From Candidatus Omnitrophota bacterium (lineage in GTDB: Bacteria > Omnitrophota > Gorgyraeia > Gorgyraeales > Gorgyraeaceae), in contig JAUYDX010000046.1 of the NCBI GenBank assembly GCA_030691625.1, positions 1-37,010 of the forward strand: a stretch of DNA of 37,010 nucleotides. The letters run 5' to 3'. Positions 8,039 through 18,089 of this stretch are shown piece by piece. Under the pieces are notes generated by a model that saw only the letters and a program-made list of their open reading frames with translations, did not search any database and was not told where the DNA came from. Numbering within the stretch: position 1 is the stretch's first letter; every line of letters begins with the position of its first letter. The position numbers were made by a program, and so were the translations under genes.

Positions 8039-10378
8039 TTAAAATCCTCTGGTCATGCTAAAATGAATCCTGCCCGTATCGTCCTGATTCTCGTCAGCAT
8101 TCACAGGAAAACCGTAATCCAGTTTGACAGGGCCTATGGGCGTCTTTATCCTGACGCCTGTGCCAACGCCTACCTTTATCCCGCCTGAAGACGTGCCCCC
8201 GCGCGGTTTACTGTCCGGGACATACCATACATTGCCGGCGTCCACGAAAAACGCGCCTTTCAGGTTTTCTATTATGGAAAATGTCAATTCCGCGTTTCCC
8301 ACAGCCATTGTGCCGCCGCCTATGGAATCACCTGACTGGTCCATTGGGCCAACGCCTCTTTCTTTGTAGCCCCTGATCGTATATGTGCCGCCTGCGAAAA
8401 ATCTTTCGTACACAGGGACTGCTCCGGTATCCCCTCCGTACGTAGAGACCACCCCGTCTCTTAGTTTTAACTCCAGGACAAAAGGCCCTAACTGCGAATA
8501 ATGACTCATTGAATTGAAAAATTTCGCAAAATCCTTGTCTCCGGCAAGAGGCCCTCCTGCCACTTCTATGGACCCGATCAGGACAACTCCTTTTACAGGA
8601 TTGAATTTATTATCCGTGGTGTCTTTGGTTAACTGAAACATGGCGCTGGATATGGTATTCTCCCCCTCTTCCGCCTTCAGCGCGCTTGAGGCCTCTGAAG
8701 CAACATCAGCTATATCAACGGTCTCGATCCTGTACGTCAGGTCGCCTCTGAATGTCTCGCTGAATTCCTTGCCGAATCTTATGTCTCCGCCCTGCCTTGT
8801 CTCGTCATAAGCGTAGCCGGATGATCCGCTCCTGTTATACTCCGAGGCGTAAAGGTCAAACCCGAAAGAAAGCGGCTTGTCGAATATCCACGGCTCTGTC
8901 CAGCTTAAAAGATAATTCCTGCGCGTGGATCCGAATTCTCCCCTGAGCTTAATGTCCTGGCCGTCCCCTGTGAACGTAGGAAAATTCAGCATGTCGAAAT
9001 TCCTCTGTTCTATCTCCATAAAACCCACGAGTTTATCTATAGAGCTGAATCCTCCGCCGAAACTGAATTCGCCCGTCTTTGTCTCTTTTACGTCCACTAT
9101 CATGTCCCTCTTGGCCGGGTCTGATGTTTCCTGGGTGTCGAATGTGATGTCCTCAAAATACCCCAGATTATAAAGCCTTTCCTTGCTGCGCCTCAGTTTG
9201 GCGCCGTCGTATTTCTCGCCCGGCTTTATCCTTAATTCCCTTCTTACCACAACATCCTTTGTCTTAGTGTTGCCGCGTATATTGATCTTGTTTACGTAGG
9301 CCACTTCACCCTCGGTCAGGGTATAGGTGATGTCCACCCTGTCAGTATCCATATTTAAAACAGTGTCAGGCCTTACCCTGGCCATTATGTACCCTTTATC
9401 AAAATAATGCTCCTGCGCGCTCCCTACATCCGTGTGCAGCCCTTCTTCTGTAAAGGTGTCGCCCGGCTTCATCTTTAAAAGCGCCTTCAGTTCCTCTTCG
9501 GAAAATACAGAATTGCCGGAGATCTTTATGGCGCCGGTTACGTATTTCCGGCCCTCCTCCAGGCGCACGACAAGCTCAATCCATTTCTTTTTGCGCCTTT
9601 CCTGGAACACGAGTTCATATGAAGGCTTTATATCCAGATAACCCGCCTGTTTATAGAAATTCTTGATACGCTCCATGTCATCTTCCAGCACCTCTTTTTT
9701 ATAAACCCCTGAGCGGAAGAACCCGGCTGTCTTGGATTTCATTATCTTGGCTATGCGCTTGTCGCTGAACGCCGTATTGCCTATCAGGTCTATTTTTTTA
9801 ACAACAGCCCTGGCGCCTTCGTTTATCTCGAATACGACCTCGGACAAGGCGTTGTTTTCATCGACCTTAATCTCGTATGTGACTTCAGCCCACGGATAAC
9901 CCTTTTTCTGGTACAAGTCCTTTATGCTGTCCGCGTCTTTTTTAAGCTTACGATCGTCCGCGAATTCATTCAGTTTCGATTCCACCGCGCCTTCCAGCCT
10001 TTTCGCGTTAAAGACCCTGTTACCTGTAAACGAAACCTTTGTGAGCGGCGCCTTTTCTGTGACTGTAAATATAACTCCCACCCCGTCCTGGACATCTTCC
10101 ACTGCCACGCTTACGTCGCTGAAAAATCCCAGGAGATACAACCTCTTTATGTCCTCATCCACCACCTTCTGGGAAAACATGTCGCCTTTTTTAGTTTTTA
10201 ATTTTGAAAGTATAGTGGCGCCTGAGACAGTCTTATTGTCCTTTACATCTACGTATTTGATTATTTTCTGGGCAGTCTCTTCCTCGGCATAGGAAGGGGC
10301 GCTGAATAACGCCGCTGACAATACAGCGGAGGTTAAAACCAAAAACGCTATTTTGAATTTTAAATTAAAAGATTTCAT
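8039..10378 (-). CDS. bamA: Outer membrane protein assembly factor BamA
   Basis: Five POTRA-like repeats, Omp85 barrel; FFAGGTYTIRGYKERGVGP, KLDYGFPV, C-terminal MTRGF; start at the internal Met preceding the signal peptide. Confidence 0.95.
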   Translation of the reverse strand: MKSFNLKFKIAFLVLTSAVLSAALFSAPSYAEEETAQKIIKYVDVKDNKTVSGATILSKLKTKKGDMFSQKVVDEDIKRLYLLGFFSDVSVAVEDVQDGVGVIFTVTEKAPLTKVSFTGNRVFNAKRLEGAVESKLNEFADDRKLKKDADSIKDLYQKKGYPWAEVTYEIKVDENNALSEVVFEINEGARAVVKKIDLIGNTAFSDKRIAKIMKSKTAGFFRSGVYKKEVLEDDMERIKNFYKQAGYLDIKPSYELVFQERRKKKWIELVVRLEEGRKYVTGAIKISGNSVFSEEELKALLKMKPGDTFTEEGLHTDVGSAQEHYFDKGYIMARVRPDTVLNMDTDRVDITYTLTEGEVAYVNKINIRGNTKTKDVVVRRELRIKPGEKYDGAKLRRSKERLYNLGYFEDITFDTQETSDPAKRDMIVDVKETKTGEFSFGGGFSSIDKLVGFMEIEQRNFDMLNFPTFTGDGQDIKLRGEFGSTRRNYLLSWTEPWIFDKPLSFGFDLYASEYNRSGSSGYAYDETRQGGDIRFGKEFSETFRGDLTYRIETVDIADVASEASSALKAEEGENTISSAMFQLTKDTTDNKFNPVKGVVLIGSIEVAGGPLAGDKDFAKFFNSMSHYSQLGPFVLELKLRDGVVSTYGGDTGAVPVYERFFAGGTYTIRGYKERGVGPMDQSGDSIGGGTMAVGNAELTFSIIENLKGAFFVDAGNVWYVPDSKPRGGTSSGGIKVGVGTGVRIKTPIGPVKLDYGFPVNADENQDDTGRIHFSMTRGF

Positions 10379-10435
10379 TTTAAGCAATATATCATATATA
10401 TTATTATCTGTCAAATTAATCTCGCTCCGGAAATA

Positions 10436-11809
10436 TCAAAATGCCTCTTCGTTTATCAGGCCTTCTTCTTTCAGCGCCAGATTATCAAACTTCGCGTAGT
10501 CCTTGATAAAGGCGAGCTTCATTGAACCCACAGGGCCGTTACGCTGTTTCGCTATTATCATCTCCGCGATGCCCTTATTTTCCTCTGTGGGGTTATAATA
10601 TTCCTCTCTTAAAAGAAGGCCCACAACATCGGCGTCCTGCTCTATAGCCCCGGATTCCCTCAGGTCTGAAAGCTGGGGCCTGCGGTCCTGCCGCGTCTCC
10701 ACTGCCCTTGAAAGCTGGCTCACCGCTATGAGCGGCACATTTAATTCCCTGGCAAGGGCCTTTAATGAACGCGATATCTCTGATATCTCCTGCTGCCTGT
10801 TCTCCGCGCCAGGCATGCCCTGCATGAGCTGCAGATAGTCCACTATAATAAGCTGTATGTTCTGCTGGGATTTCAGCCTTCTCGCCTTGGCCCTTAGCTC
10901 CAGGACAGAAAGAGCGGCTGTATCGTCTATAAAAATCGGGGCTTCTGAAAGTTTTCCGGCAGCGTTGGTGAGCTTGGGCCAGTCTGACTGAGAGAGAAAT
11001 CCTGTCCTCACGTTATGCGCATTTACTCTCGCGTGCGAACACAGCATCCTCTGCACAAGCTGTTCCTTTGACATTTCCAGGCTGAATATCACAAGAGGTA
11101 TTTTTTCCATCACGCCCACGTGTTCTGCTATGGAGCTCACAAAGGCGCTCTTACCCATGGAAGGCCTTCCAGCGAAAACTATCAGGTCTGATGGGTGCAG
11201 GCCTGCGGTCAGGCTGTCAAAATCGCTGAATCCTGTGGGGATGCCTGTGACATGCGCCTTTTTCTGATAAAGCTGGTCTATGGTCTCTATGCTGTCCCTT
11301 ATTATCTCTTTTAGCGGAGCGAAACTCGATTCTATCTTTTTGGAAGAGATCTCGAATATCAGGCGTTCAGCCTTGTCCAGGATCTTCTCCACCTCGCCGT
11401 GCGCGTCGTAGCTTTCAGAGATGATGCCCGTGGCGGTGGAGATCAGGTTTCTCAGTATGCTTTTTTCTTTTACGATAGTGGCGTAGTGCTTTATATTGGC
11501 TGCTGTGGGCACCACTGTGGTGAGATTCGTGATATAGGTAGACCCTCCGACCTTGTCCAATTCCCCTGTCTTTTTTAGTTCCTCTATTAACGTGACTATA
11601 TCAACCGCCTTGCTATCGCTGTATAATTTAAGCATGCTTTCAAAGATACTGCGGTTGGCGTTGTTGTAAAAACTGGAACTGTCCAGCAGCTCCACGGCAT
11701 AACCGATAGCTGTCTCCTCTATGAGCATGGACCCTAATACAGCCATCTCCGCCTCTAAGTTCTGCGGCGGCATCTTTTCCATATTTATGTCTATCTTGTC
11801 CATTTGCAT
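10436..11809 (-). CDS. dnaB: Replicative DNA helicase
   Basis: PPQNLEAEMAVLGSML, GRPSMGKSAF, SDLRESGAIEQDADVV. Confidence 0.97.
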   Translation of the reverse strand: MQMDKIDINMEKMPPQNLEAEMAVLGSMLIEETAIGYAVELLDSSSFYNNANRSIFESMLKLYSDSKAVDIVTLIEELKKTGELDKVGGSTYITNLTTVVPTAANIKHYATIVKEKSILRNLISTATGIISESYDAHGEVEKILDKAERLIFEISSKKIESSFAPLKEIIRDSIETIDQLYQKKAHVTGIPTGFSDFDSLTAGLHPSDLIVFAGRPSMGKSAFVSSIAEHVGVMEKIPLVIFSLEMSKEQLVQRMLCSHARVNAHNVRTGFLSQSDWPKLTNAAGKLSEAPIFIDDTAALSVLELRAKARRLKSQQNIQLIIVDYLQLMQGMPGAENRQQEISEISRSLKALARELNVPLIAVSQLSRAVETRQDRRPQLSDLRESGAIEQDADVVGLLLREEYYNPTEENKGIAEMIIAKQRNGPVGSMKLAFIKDYAKFDNLALKEEGLINEEAF

Positions 11810-12252
11810 TATTTTTTAACGACCCAAACCTTTACCTCAGCCATCACCTCTGGGTGCAGTTTCACCGGCACATGGTAAACGCCCAATGTCTTTATGTGCT
11901 CTTCCAGCATGATCTTGTGTTTCTCTATGATAAGGCCTTCCACCTCGAACGCCTTGCTTATATCCTGGCTCGTAACGCTTCCGAAAAGTTTGTCATCGTC
12001 TCCTGCCTCCACCGGTATAGTGCAGGAAAAAGAGGATATCTTTATCTTCATCCCCTCCGCGTCTTTTTTCTCTTTTATGGCTGCCAGCGCTTTTTTCTTT
12101 TTCATGCCCTCTATGATTTTCAGATTTGACCCGACAGCTGGCCGCGCCAGATTTTTAGGAAGCAGAAAATTCCTGGCGTATCCGTCTTTCACATCCAAAA
12201 CATCACCCATGGCGCCGACATCTTTTACGTCTTCTGTTAATATAACTTTCAT
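11809..12252 (-). CDS. rplI: 50S ribosomal protein L9
   Basis: MKVILTEDVKDVGAMGDVLDVKDGYARNFLLPKNLA. Confidence 0.97.
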   Translation of the reverse strand: MKVILTEDVKDVGAMGDVLDVKDGYARNFLLPKNLARPAVGSNLKIIEGMKKKKALAAIKEKKDAEGMKIKISSFSCTIPVEAGDDDKLFGSVTSQDISKAFEVEGLIIEKHKIMLEEHIKTLGVYHVPVKLHPEVMAEVKVWVVKK

Positions 12253-12284
12253 GTTCTGTCTCCCCTGTATTAAATACGACGAAC

Positions 12285-12566
12285 TTATTCTCCCACGTAC
12301 GGCAAAAGCGCCACGTACCTGGCCCTTTTTACTGCGACCGCTATCTTACGCTGGTGCATCGCGCAATTTCCCGTAAGCCTGGACGGCATTATCTTGCCCT
12401 TTTCTGTTACAAATCTTTTCAGCCTCATGGGATCTTTATAATCTATGGACTCTGTCTTGTCCAAACAGAACCTGCATGATTTCTTTCTGAAAAATTTCTC
12501 TTTTGAGTCAAATCTCTTTGTTTTTAATTTCTTCTTCTTTGTCTTATCGTCCGATCGTCTTGGCAT
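12285..12566 (-). CDS. rpsR: 30S ribosomal protein S18
   Basis: [56 protein letters not shown]. Confidence 0.96.
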   Translation of the reverse strand: MPRRSDDKTKKKKLKTKRFDSKEKFFRKKSCRFCLDKTESIDYKDPMRLKRFVTEKGKIMPSRLTGNCAMHQRKIAVAVKRARYVALLPYVGE

Positions 12567-12578
12567 CTTTTTCTCTCC

Positions 12579-13019
12579 TTAAAATGGTGCGTCTTCCTCT
12601 GGTTTAATATTATCCGCCGGGGCCTCTTCTGTAAATGTATCTTTATGCGGCTCAGCCATATCCTCGGGGCCTGCTCCGGGTTTTCCCCCTGGAGGCGCTC
12701 CGAGAAACTGCACCCTGTCAGCTACTATGTCCAGGGTACTGCGCTTCTGTCCATCCTGCTCCCACGCGCGGTACTGGAGCCTGCCTTCTATAAAAACAGG
12801 CCTGCCTTTTGTCAGGTACTGGCTGCAGCTCTCAGCCTGCTTTCCGAACACAACAACCCTCACAAAACACACCTCATCTTTTTTATCTCCGTGCTGTGTA
12901 ACATAGGTCCTGTTCACAGCCAGGCCGAAAGTGGCGACAGGCGCGCCGCTCGGGACATATCTGAGTTCAGGGTCTCTCGTAAGATTGCCCATCATGAATA
13001 CCTTATTTAAACTCGCCAT
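12579..13019 (-). CDS. ssb: Single-stranded DNA-binding protein
   Basis: LNKVFMMGNLTRDPELRYVPSGAPVATFGLAVNR; acidic EEDAPF tail. Confidence 0.96.
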   Translation of the reverse strand: MASLNKVFMMGNLTRDPELRYVPSGAPVATFGLAVNRTYVTQHGDKKDEVCFVRVVVFGKQAESCSQYLTKGRPVFIEGRLQYRAWEQDGQKRSTLDIVADRVQFLGAPPGGKPGAGPEDMAEPHKDTFTEEAPADNIKPEEDAPF

Positions 13020-13040
13020 CTTTTGCCTCCATTCTTCTTT

Positions 13041-13322
13041 CTATAGTTCCACTATCATGAGCCGCAATATAGACTCGTTAAGCGCGAGGTTTTTCTTTAT
13101 ACCGTCTACAGCGTCCGGCATAACGCTGAAATTAACAAGGTAATAAACGCCTTCTTTGTATTTTTTCAGATAATATGCCAGTCTGCTTTTGCCCAGCTCT
13201 TTTGTTTCAGCTACTGCGCCTTTATTCTTTGTGATGTTCTCCTGTATCTGGCCAAGTATCTTGTCAATGGCTGTCTTGTCCAGATCTGGTTTTAAGATAA
13301 ACATTCCTTCGTAATTTTTCAT
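13041..13322 (-). CDS. rpsF: 30S ribosomal protein S6
   Basis: MKNYEGMFILKPDLDK...; position next to ssb/rpsR. Confidence 0.95.
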   Translation of the reverse strand: MKNYEGMFILKPDLDKTAIDKILGQIQENITKNKGAVAETKELGKSRLAYYLKKYKEGVYYLVNFSVMPDAVDGIKKNLALNESILRLMIVEL

Positions 13323-13344
13323 TATTTCCCTCCGGTAGATATTG

Positions 13345-13917
13345 TTATATTGCCGCGTTGTTATACTGATTCATAGCCGCATCCACGCCCTCTTCTATCC
13401 AGCATACGCAGGCGTTTGAAGCAGCGCCTATTATATCAGGCAGTTTTTTCTGTTCTGCCTTTGTAAACCTGTCCAGGACATACCCTGAAAGGTCTCTTAC
13501 GTTTTTCCTCCCCAAAATCCCTATCCTCATCCTGGGAAATTCCTGGGAGCTGATCGCGTCAATTATGGAATTTAAGCCTTTGTGGCCGCCGCTCGAACCC
13601 TTAGGCCTTATCCTTATTGAGCCGAAAGGAAGCGCTATATCATCCACCACCACAAATACATCAGCCGGCGATATCTTAAGCCAGTGAAGCATTGACCTGA
13701 CAGAACTGCCTGACAAATTCATGAACGTCTGCGGCATGGCAAGAAATGCCTTTTCCCCTTTTATCTCGCCTTCGCCTGTCAACGCCTTAAATCGTTTATT
13801 TGATTTAAATTTTATGCCGCTCTCCCTGGCTAGCTCATCCAAAACCAGAAATCCCGCGTTGTGACGGGTAAATTTATATCCATCCCCTGGATTTCCCAGG
13901 CCCACTATCAACTTCAC
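13345..13917 (-). CDS. pth: Peptidyl-tRNA hydrolase
   Basis: MKLIVGLGNPGDGYKFTRHNAGF, PQTFMNLSGSSV, GSSGGHKGLNSI. Confidence 0.96.
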   Translation of the reverse strand: MKLIVGLGNPGDGYKFTRHNAGFLVLDELARESGIKFKSNKRFKALTGEGEIKGEKAFLAMPQTFMNLSGSSVRSMLHWLKISPADVFVVVDDIALPFGSIRIRPKGSSGGHKGLNSIIDAISSQEFPRMRIGILGRKNVRDLSGYVLDRFTKAEQKKLPDIIGAASNACVCWIEEGVDAAMNQYNNAAI

Positions 13918-14636
13918 TTCTTTTCTTCCTTTTTCTCTTCTTTGGCTGGTTTAGCCGGCGCTTCGGCCTTTTCTTCCTCAGTCTCTTCCTTTTCCTTCTT
14001 CTCTCTTATAAGCTCAGGTTCGGTAGCCTCCCCTTCCGCCGCAGGAGCTGCCACAGCCTCTTCAACCGCCTTCACGTGCTCAACGCTGAAGACTATGCTT
14101 TCGAGATCTGCCAGGATCTTCACGCCCTCAGGAGGCTTTATATCCTTTATGCTCAATGTATCGCCTATCTTAAGATTTGAGATGTCCGCCTCTATCTTGT
14201 CCGGAATATTTGTGGGCAGGCACTCTACCTCCACCTCCCACATGACATGCTGTAAAACCCCGCCTTCCTGCTTCACGCCAACTGCCTCGCCTTTTGAAAC
14301 TATCGGCACCTTTACCTTTAATGTCTCTGTTAGAGATATCTCGTTTAAATCTACATGCACGAGCAGGTCCTTTACAGGGTCTTTCTGCAGCTCTTTGATC
14401 ACGACTATACGCTCTTTTTTCTTTTTATCGCCTTCCACAAAAAGTTTTATGATTACGTTCTCCCCCGCGTCCGTGTGCAGGGCCTTCGCGAGGTTCTTGG
14501 AATCTATCTTCAACGATAGAGTCGCCTCGCCTTTCCTGTAAACCACGCCTGGCACCAGGCCTGTGGCCCTGAGTCTTTTATTCAGCTCTTTTCCTTTTTC
14601 CTCTCTTATATTTGCTTTTAATTCAATAAAATCCAT
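13914..14636 (-). CDS. rplY: 50S ribosomal protein L25/general stress protein Ctc
   Basis: MDFIELKANIREEKGKELNKRLRATGLVPGVVYRKGE; low-complexity E/K/A C-terminal tail. Confidence 0.93.
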   Translation of the reverse strand: MDFIELKANIREEKGKELNKRLRATGLVPGVVYRKGEATLSLKIDSKNLAKALHTDAGENVIIKLFVEGDKKKKERIVVIKELQKDPVKDLLVHVDLNEISLTETLKVKVPIVSKGEAVGVKQEGGVLQHVMWEVEVECLPTNIPDKIEADISNLKIGDTLSIKDIKPPEGVKILADLESIVFSVEHVKAVEEAVAAPAAEGEATEPELIREKKEKEETEEEKAEAPAKPAKEEKKEEKK

Positions 14637-14652
14637 TGTCTCCCCGCCCTTT

Positions 14653-15582
14653 CTATTCGTCAAATAAACAGCTGACTGATTCCTCGTTATGTATCCTCTT
14701 TATGGCTTCGGCTAAAAGAGGGGCTATTGAAAGCACTTGTATTTTTTTATGTTTTTTCCCGTTCTCCACGGGTATCGTATTTGTCACGAATAATTTTGTC
14801 AGGGCTGAATCGCTGATGCGTTTTATTGCAGGCCCTGAAAGCACAGGATGGGTGATGGTGGCATAGATATCCCTCGCGCCCTGTTTTTTCAGCGCGGCCG
14901 CGGCCTCCACGAGCGAGGACGCTGTCGCCACAAGGTCATCCACTATGACAGCGTTTTTGCCCTTGATGTCTCCGAGTATGTTCATGGCCTCTGTGTCTTC
15001 TCCGCTGATCCTGCGTTTATCTATTATGGCGAGCGGCGCCTCAAACCTCTTGGCGTATGCCCGCGCCATCTTTATCCCGCCCACGTCAGGGGAGACTATA
15101 ACTATATTTTTCAGTTTTATGGCCCTTATATGATTAACAAAGATATTCACCGCGTAGAGGTGGTCCATCGGAATGTCAAAAAACCCCTGGATCTGGCCCG
15201 CGTGCAGGTCCACTGTAAGTATCCTGTCAGCGCCTGCTGTTGTAATAAGGTTTGCCACGAGTTTCGCTGTTATAGGGACGCGCGGCTGGTCTTTCCTGTC
15301 CTGCCTGGCATAGCCGAAAAACGGGAGTACCGCCGTGATCCTTTTCGCGGAAGCCCTTTTAAGCGCGTCTATGATGATCAAAAGTTCCATGAGATTATTA
15401 TTCACAGGAGGGCACGTGGGCTGGATTATAAAGACATCTTTGCCGCGCACGTTTTCATTTATCTTTACGCGTATCTCTCCCTCGCTGAACGTGGTGACAA
15501 GCATGTCCCCGAGAGGCAGTTTCAAATACTGGCTTATCTCCTGCGCTAATTTCGGGTTCGCATTCCCTGTAATTATATTCAT
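14653..15582 (-). CDS. prs: Ribose-phosphate pyrophosphokinase
   Basis: ITGNANPKLAQEIS, FSEGEIRVKINENVRGKDVFIIQPT, ITAVLPFFGYARQDRKD, AVIVDDLVATASSL. Confidence 0.96.
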   Translation of the reverse strand: MNIITGNANPKLAQEISQYLKLPLGDMLVTTFSEGEIRVKINENVRGKDVFIIQPTCPPVNNNLMELLIIIDALKRASAKRITAVLPFFGYARQDRKDQPRVPITAKLVANLITTAGADRILTVDLHAGQIQGFFDIPMDHLYAVNIFVNHIRAIKLKNIVIVSPDVGGIKMARAYAKRFEAPLAIIDKRRISGEDTEAMNILGDIKGKNAVIVDDLVATASSLVEAAAALKKQGARDIYATITHPVLSGPAIKRISDSALTKLFVTNTIPVENGKKHKKIQVLSIAPLLAEAIKRIHNEESVSCLFDE

Positions 15583-15602
15583 ATCATCTCCCCATCCCCC
15601 CA

Positions 15603-15645
15603 AACAACTTTACACTTGCGACAATGTTTGTAGTGTCAAGTTGTT
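15603..15645. repeat. Family A palindromic element, copy A2 (43 nt, variant II)
   Basis: AACAACTTTACACTTGCGACAATGTTTGTAGTGTCAAGTTGTT. Confidence 0.9.
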
Positions 15646-15657
15646 TGAAATTTAAAT

Positions 15658-16920
15658 TTATTTTTTGTTTTTATTTAACACCCTGGCAGGGATGCCCACG
15701 ACTATTTTCCCTGCCGGCACGTTTTTATTCCTGGTAACAACGCTTCCAGCGCCTGTAGTGGCTCCCTTACCTACTTTGACGGGGGCTATAAGTATAGTGC
15801 CTGTGCCTATAAACGCGTTGTCTTCTATCACGGTCTTATGTTTTTCTTTGCCGTCATAATTCGCGACTATGGTGCCCGCGCCTATATTGACGTTTTTGCC
15901 GATACTGGTATCCCCTATATAACACTGATGCCGTATTTTGGTTTCCGAACCTATTGTAGAACGCACTATCTCCACAAAATTACCTATCCCTACACTGTCT
16001 CCTATCACAGTTCCGGGCCTTAATCTCGCAAAAGGCCCGATAGCGCAATTAGAGCCTATTTTAACATCCTTTTCTATAAATGTATAGGGGTATATAACCG
16101 TGTCCTTTTTTATCTCTACGCCTTGTTCGACATAGGTATTATTAGGGTCTATAACAGTAACGCCTTTATCCATTATCTCTTCCAGTATCCTTTTTCTCAT
16201 AACAAGCTCTGCCTTACCCAGCTCAGCCCTTGTGTTTACGCCCAGGAATTCCTCGGGGTCATCCGCAGTGACTGATTCCACCTGGATATTGGCTTTCGCG
16301 AGCACCTCTATGGTGTCTGTCAGATAATATTCCTCTTTCTTATTTTCAGGTTTTATCTTTTCAAGTCCAAAGAAAAGCGCTCTTTTATTGAAACAATACA
16401 CGCCTACATTTATCTCTTCCACCACCTTCTGATATATTGACGCGTCAAGCTCCTCAACTATCTTTACGATCTTAGCGGCTGACGAGCGTATAATCCTTCC
16501 ATAACCAGTGGGATTTTTAAGCTGGGCTGTGAGAAGCGTGCATCCTGCGCCGGAAGAAACATGTTTTTCAATGAGCCTCTGTATGGTCTCTTTTTTCAAT
16601 AGCGGCGTATCCCCGTACAGGACAAGGACATTGTCTATTTTATTGTCTTTTACAATAGCCGCTCTCGCCCTTGAAACAGCATCGCCTGTGCCAAGAAGCT
16701 CATCCTGTTTGACGCATCTTATGCCGGGTATTCTTTCTTTCACAAGGCCTGCCTTGTGCCCAATAATAGCTATAACCTTATCTATGCCGAGAGAATTGAC
16801 ATTGTCAATCAGGTACTCCAGCATGGGCTTGCCGCATATATTATGCAGGACCTTTGGCAGGGAAGACTTCATCCTTGTGCCTTCTCCCGCGGCAAGAATA
16901 ATACTAGCTATATTTTTCAT
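15658..16920 (-). CDS. glmU: Bifunctional GlcNAc-1-phosphate uridyltransferase / glucosamine-1-phosphate acetyltransferase
   Basis: ILAAGEGTRMKSSLPKVLH, GDTPLL, NIGAGTIVANYDGKEKHKTVI. Confidence 0.95.
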   Translation of the reverse strand: MKNIASIILAAGEGTRMKSSLPKVLHNICGKPMLEYLIDNVNSLGIDKVIAIIGHKAGLVKERIPGIRCVKQDELLGTGDAVSRARAAIVKDNKIDNVLVLYGDTPLLKKETIQRLIEKHVSSGAGCTLLTAQLKNPTGYGRIIRSSAAKIVKIVEELDASIYQKVVEEINVGVYCFNKRALFFGLEKIKPENKKEEYYLTDTIEVLAKANIQVESVTADDPEEFLGVNTRAELGKAELVMRKRILEEIMDKGVTVIDPNNTYVEQGVEIKKDTVIYPYTFIEKDVKIGSNCAIGPFARLRPGTVIGDSVGIGNFVEIVRSTIGSETKIRHQCYIGDTSIGKNVNIGAGTIVANYDGKEKHKTVIEDNAFIGTGTILIAPVKVGKGATTGAGSVVTRNKNVPAGKIVVGIPARVLNKNKK

Positions 16921-16968
16921 AAAATAGGGTGACTTATAAGGACTTAATCCCTAAAAGCAGTGTGTATA

Positions 16969-16997
16969 ATTATATATGGAATGGCTTTTAATGGCAA
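16969..16997 (-). promoter_or_regulatory. Predicted sigma70-type promoter for the glmU-prs operon
   Basis: Minus strand TTGCCA (16992..16997) - 17 nt - TATAAT (16969..16974). Confidence 0.65.
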
Positions 16998-17018
16998 GGA
17001 AAATATTATAGGTTCAGA

Positions 17019-18035
17019 TCAGATCTTAAAAGACCCTAAAATATTGTCACTGGCCGGGCTAATCTGTGCATTTTGCCAGCTTTCTGCTGGTAAAGTCTTA
17101 TATGAAACAATCGCGGATTTGCCATCTAAATCTGAGTACCTTGCCAATACCGATGCCATTAATTCTGTGTCTTTTTGTGTGTAGGGGACGGACAGTGACC
17201 GTCCCCTACGAGCAAGACCGATAGGGCTCGGGATATCCAGGATATCGAGTATGGTATCGCCGTCTTTCGCGAAAGTCATGAGCCTCTCATTTTCCTTTTC
17301 ATCCCGCCCAACGATAAATTTCAGGTTATCCGAAATCCTGAAATGCCTGCCGACTTTTAAAAGGTGCAGGTCGCTTATGTCATAATCCGGGATATATTTC
17401 AAAAGGTCCTTAAGCCTGGTTGAAAAATTCTCGTCTGTCAAAAGACATCCGCCGGCAGGGCAGGGATAATCATTTATGCCGAATTCTTTTGCCAGGGCTA
17501 TCTGCCTTACGCGCTGTCTGCCGTCTATATCCAGTAATTTCTCCCTGTCAATAATACCTGCTTGTTCCGGCAGGGTAGGTTCGAAAAATTTGGCTGATAG
17601 AGGCCTCACAATAAGGCCTTGGAGTTCGGATTCCTTTTCTATCGTCATTATTGCCTGTTTTCTCTGGGACATAGGCCTCTGGCCCATCACCTCTCCTGTT
17701 ATTATAAATGAAGCGCTTATCTCATCCATAAACTCTTTTGCTTTCTTAAAAGTAAAAATCCTGCAGTCAATGCAGGGGTTCATGTTCCTGCCTCTTGGAT
17801 ATTTGGGATTTTTAACGACCTCCATGTACTCTTTAGTGATATTCATCACTTTTATTGGGACATTGAATTCTTCAGCTACCTTTGTGGCCTGATGCTTACA
17901 GCCTTTGGATGTGCAATTGCAGAACACTGTCAAAAAATTCAGCGCATGCACCTCTATCCCCTGATCAAGCATCAGCTTTATAGCCAGGGTGCTGTCCAGC
18001 CCTCCAGAAAGTAACGCCACTGCCTTTTTATTCAT
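17019..18035 (-). CDS. PP-loop ATPase of the ThiI/MnmA-like tRNA thiolation type
   Basis: KKAVALLSGGLDSTLAIKLML PP-loop; NPCIDCRIF and PCPAGGCLL cysteine motifs; start trimmed to MNKK. Confidence 0.8.
   Translation of the reverse strand: MNKKAVALLSGGLDSTLAIKLMLDQGIEVHALNFLTVFCNCTSKGCKHQATKVAEEFNVPIKVMNITKEYMEVVKNPKYPRGRNMNPCIDCRIFTFKKAKEFMDEISASFIITGEVMGQRPMSQRKQAIMTIEKESELQGLIVRPLSAKFFEPTLPEQAGIIDREKLLDIDGRQRVRQIALAKEFGINDYPCPAGGCLLTDENFSTRLKDLLKYIPDYDISDLHLLKVGRHFRISDNLKFIVGRDEKENERLMTFAKDGDTILDILDIPSPIGLARRGRSLSVPYTQKDTELMASVLARYSDLDGKSAIVSYKTLPAESWQNAQISPASDNILGSFKI
17181..17209. repeat. Family C palindromic element, copy C2 (29 nt), inside the PP-loop gene
   Basis: GTAGGGGACGG-ACAGTGA-CCGTCCCCTAC. 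Confidence 0.9.
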
Positions 18036-18046
18036 CTTCACATCCC

Positions 18047-18089
18047 AACAACTTGACACTTGTGACAATGTCACAAGTGTCAAGTTGTT
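18047..18089. repeat. Family A palindromic element, copy A3 (43 nt, 20-3-20 perfect stem)
   Basis: AACAACTTGACACTTGTGAC-AAT-GTCACAAGTGTCAAGTTGTT; contains the TGA stop of rarA. Confidence 0.93.

Noticed and set aside
13914-14100. Low-complexity E/K/A tail of L25 as an unusual domain
   Set aside because: Charged low-complexity C-terminal tails are common in CTC-type L25 proteins.
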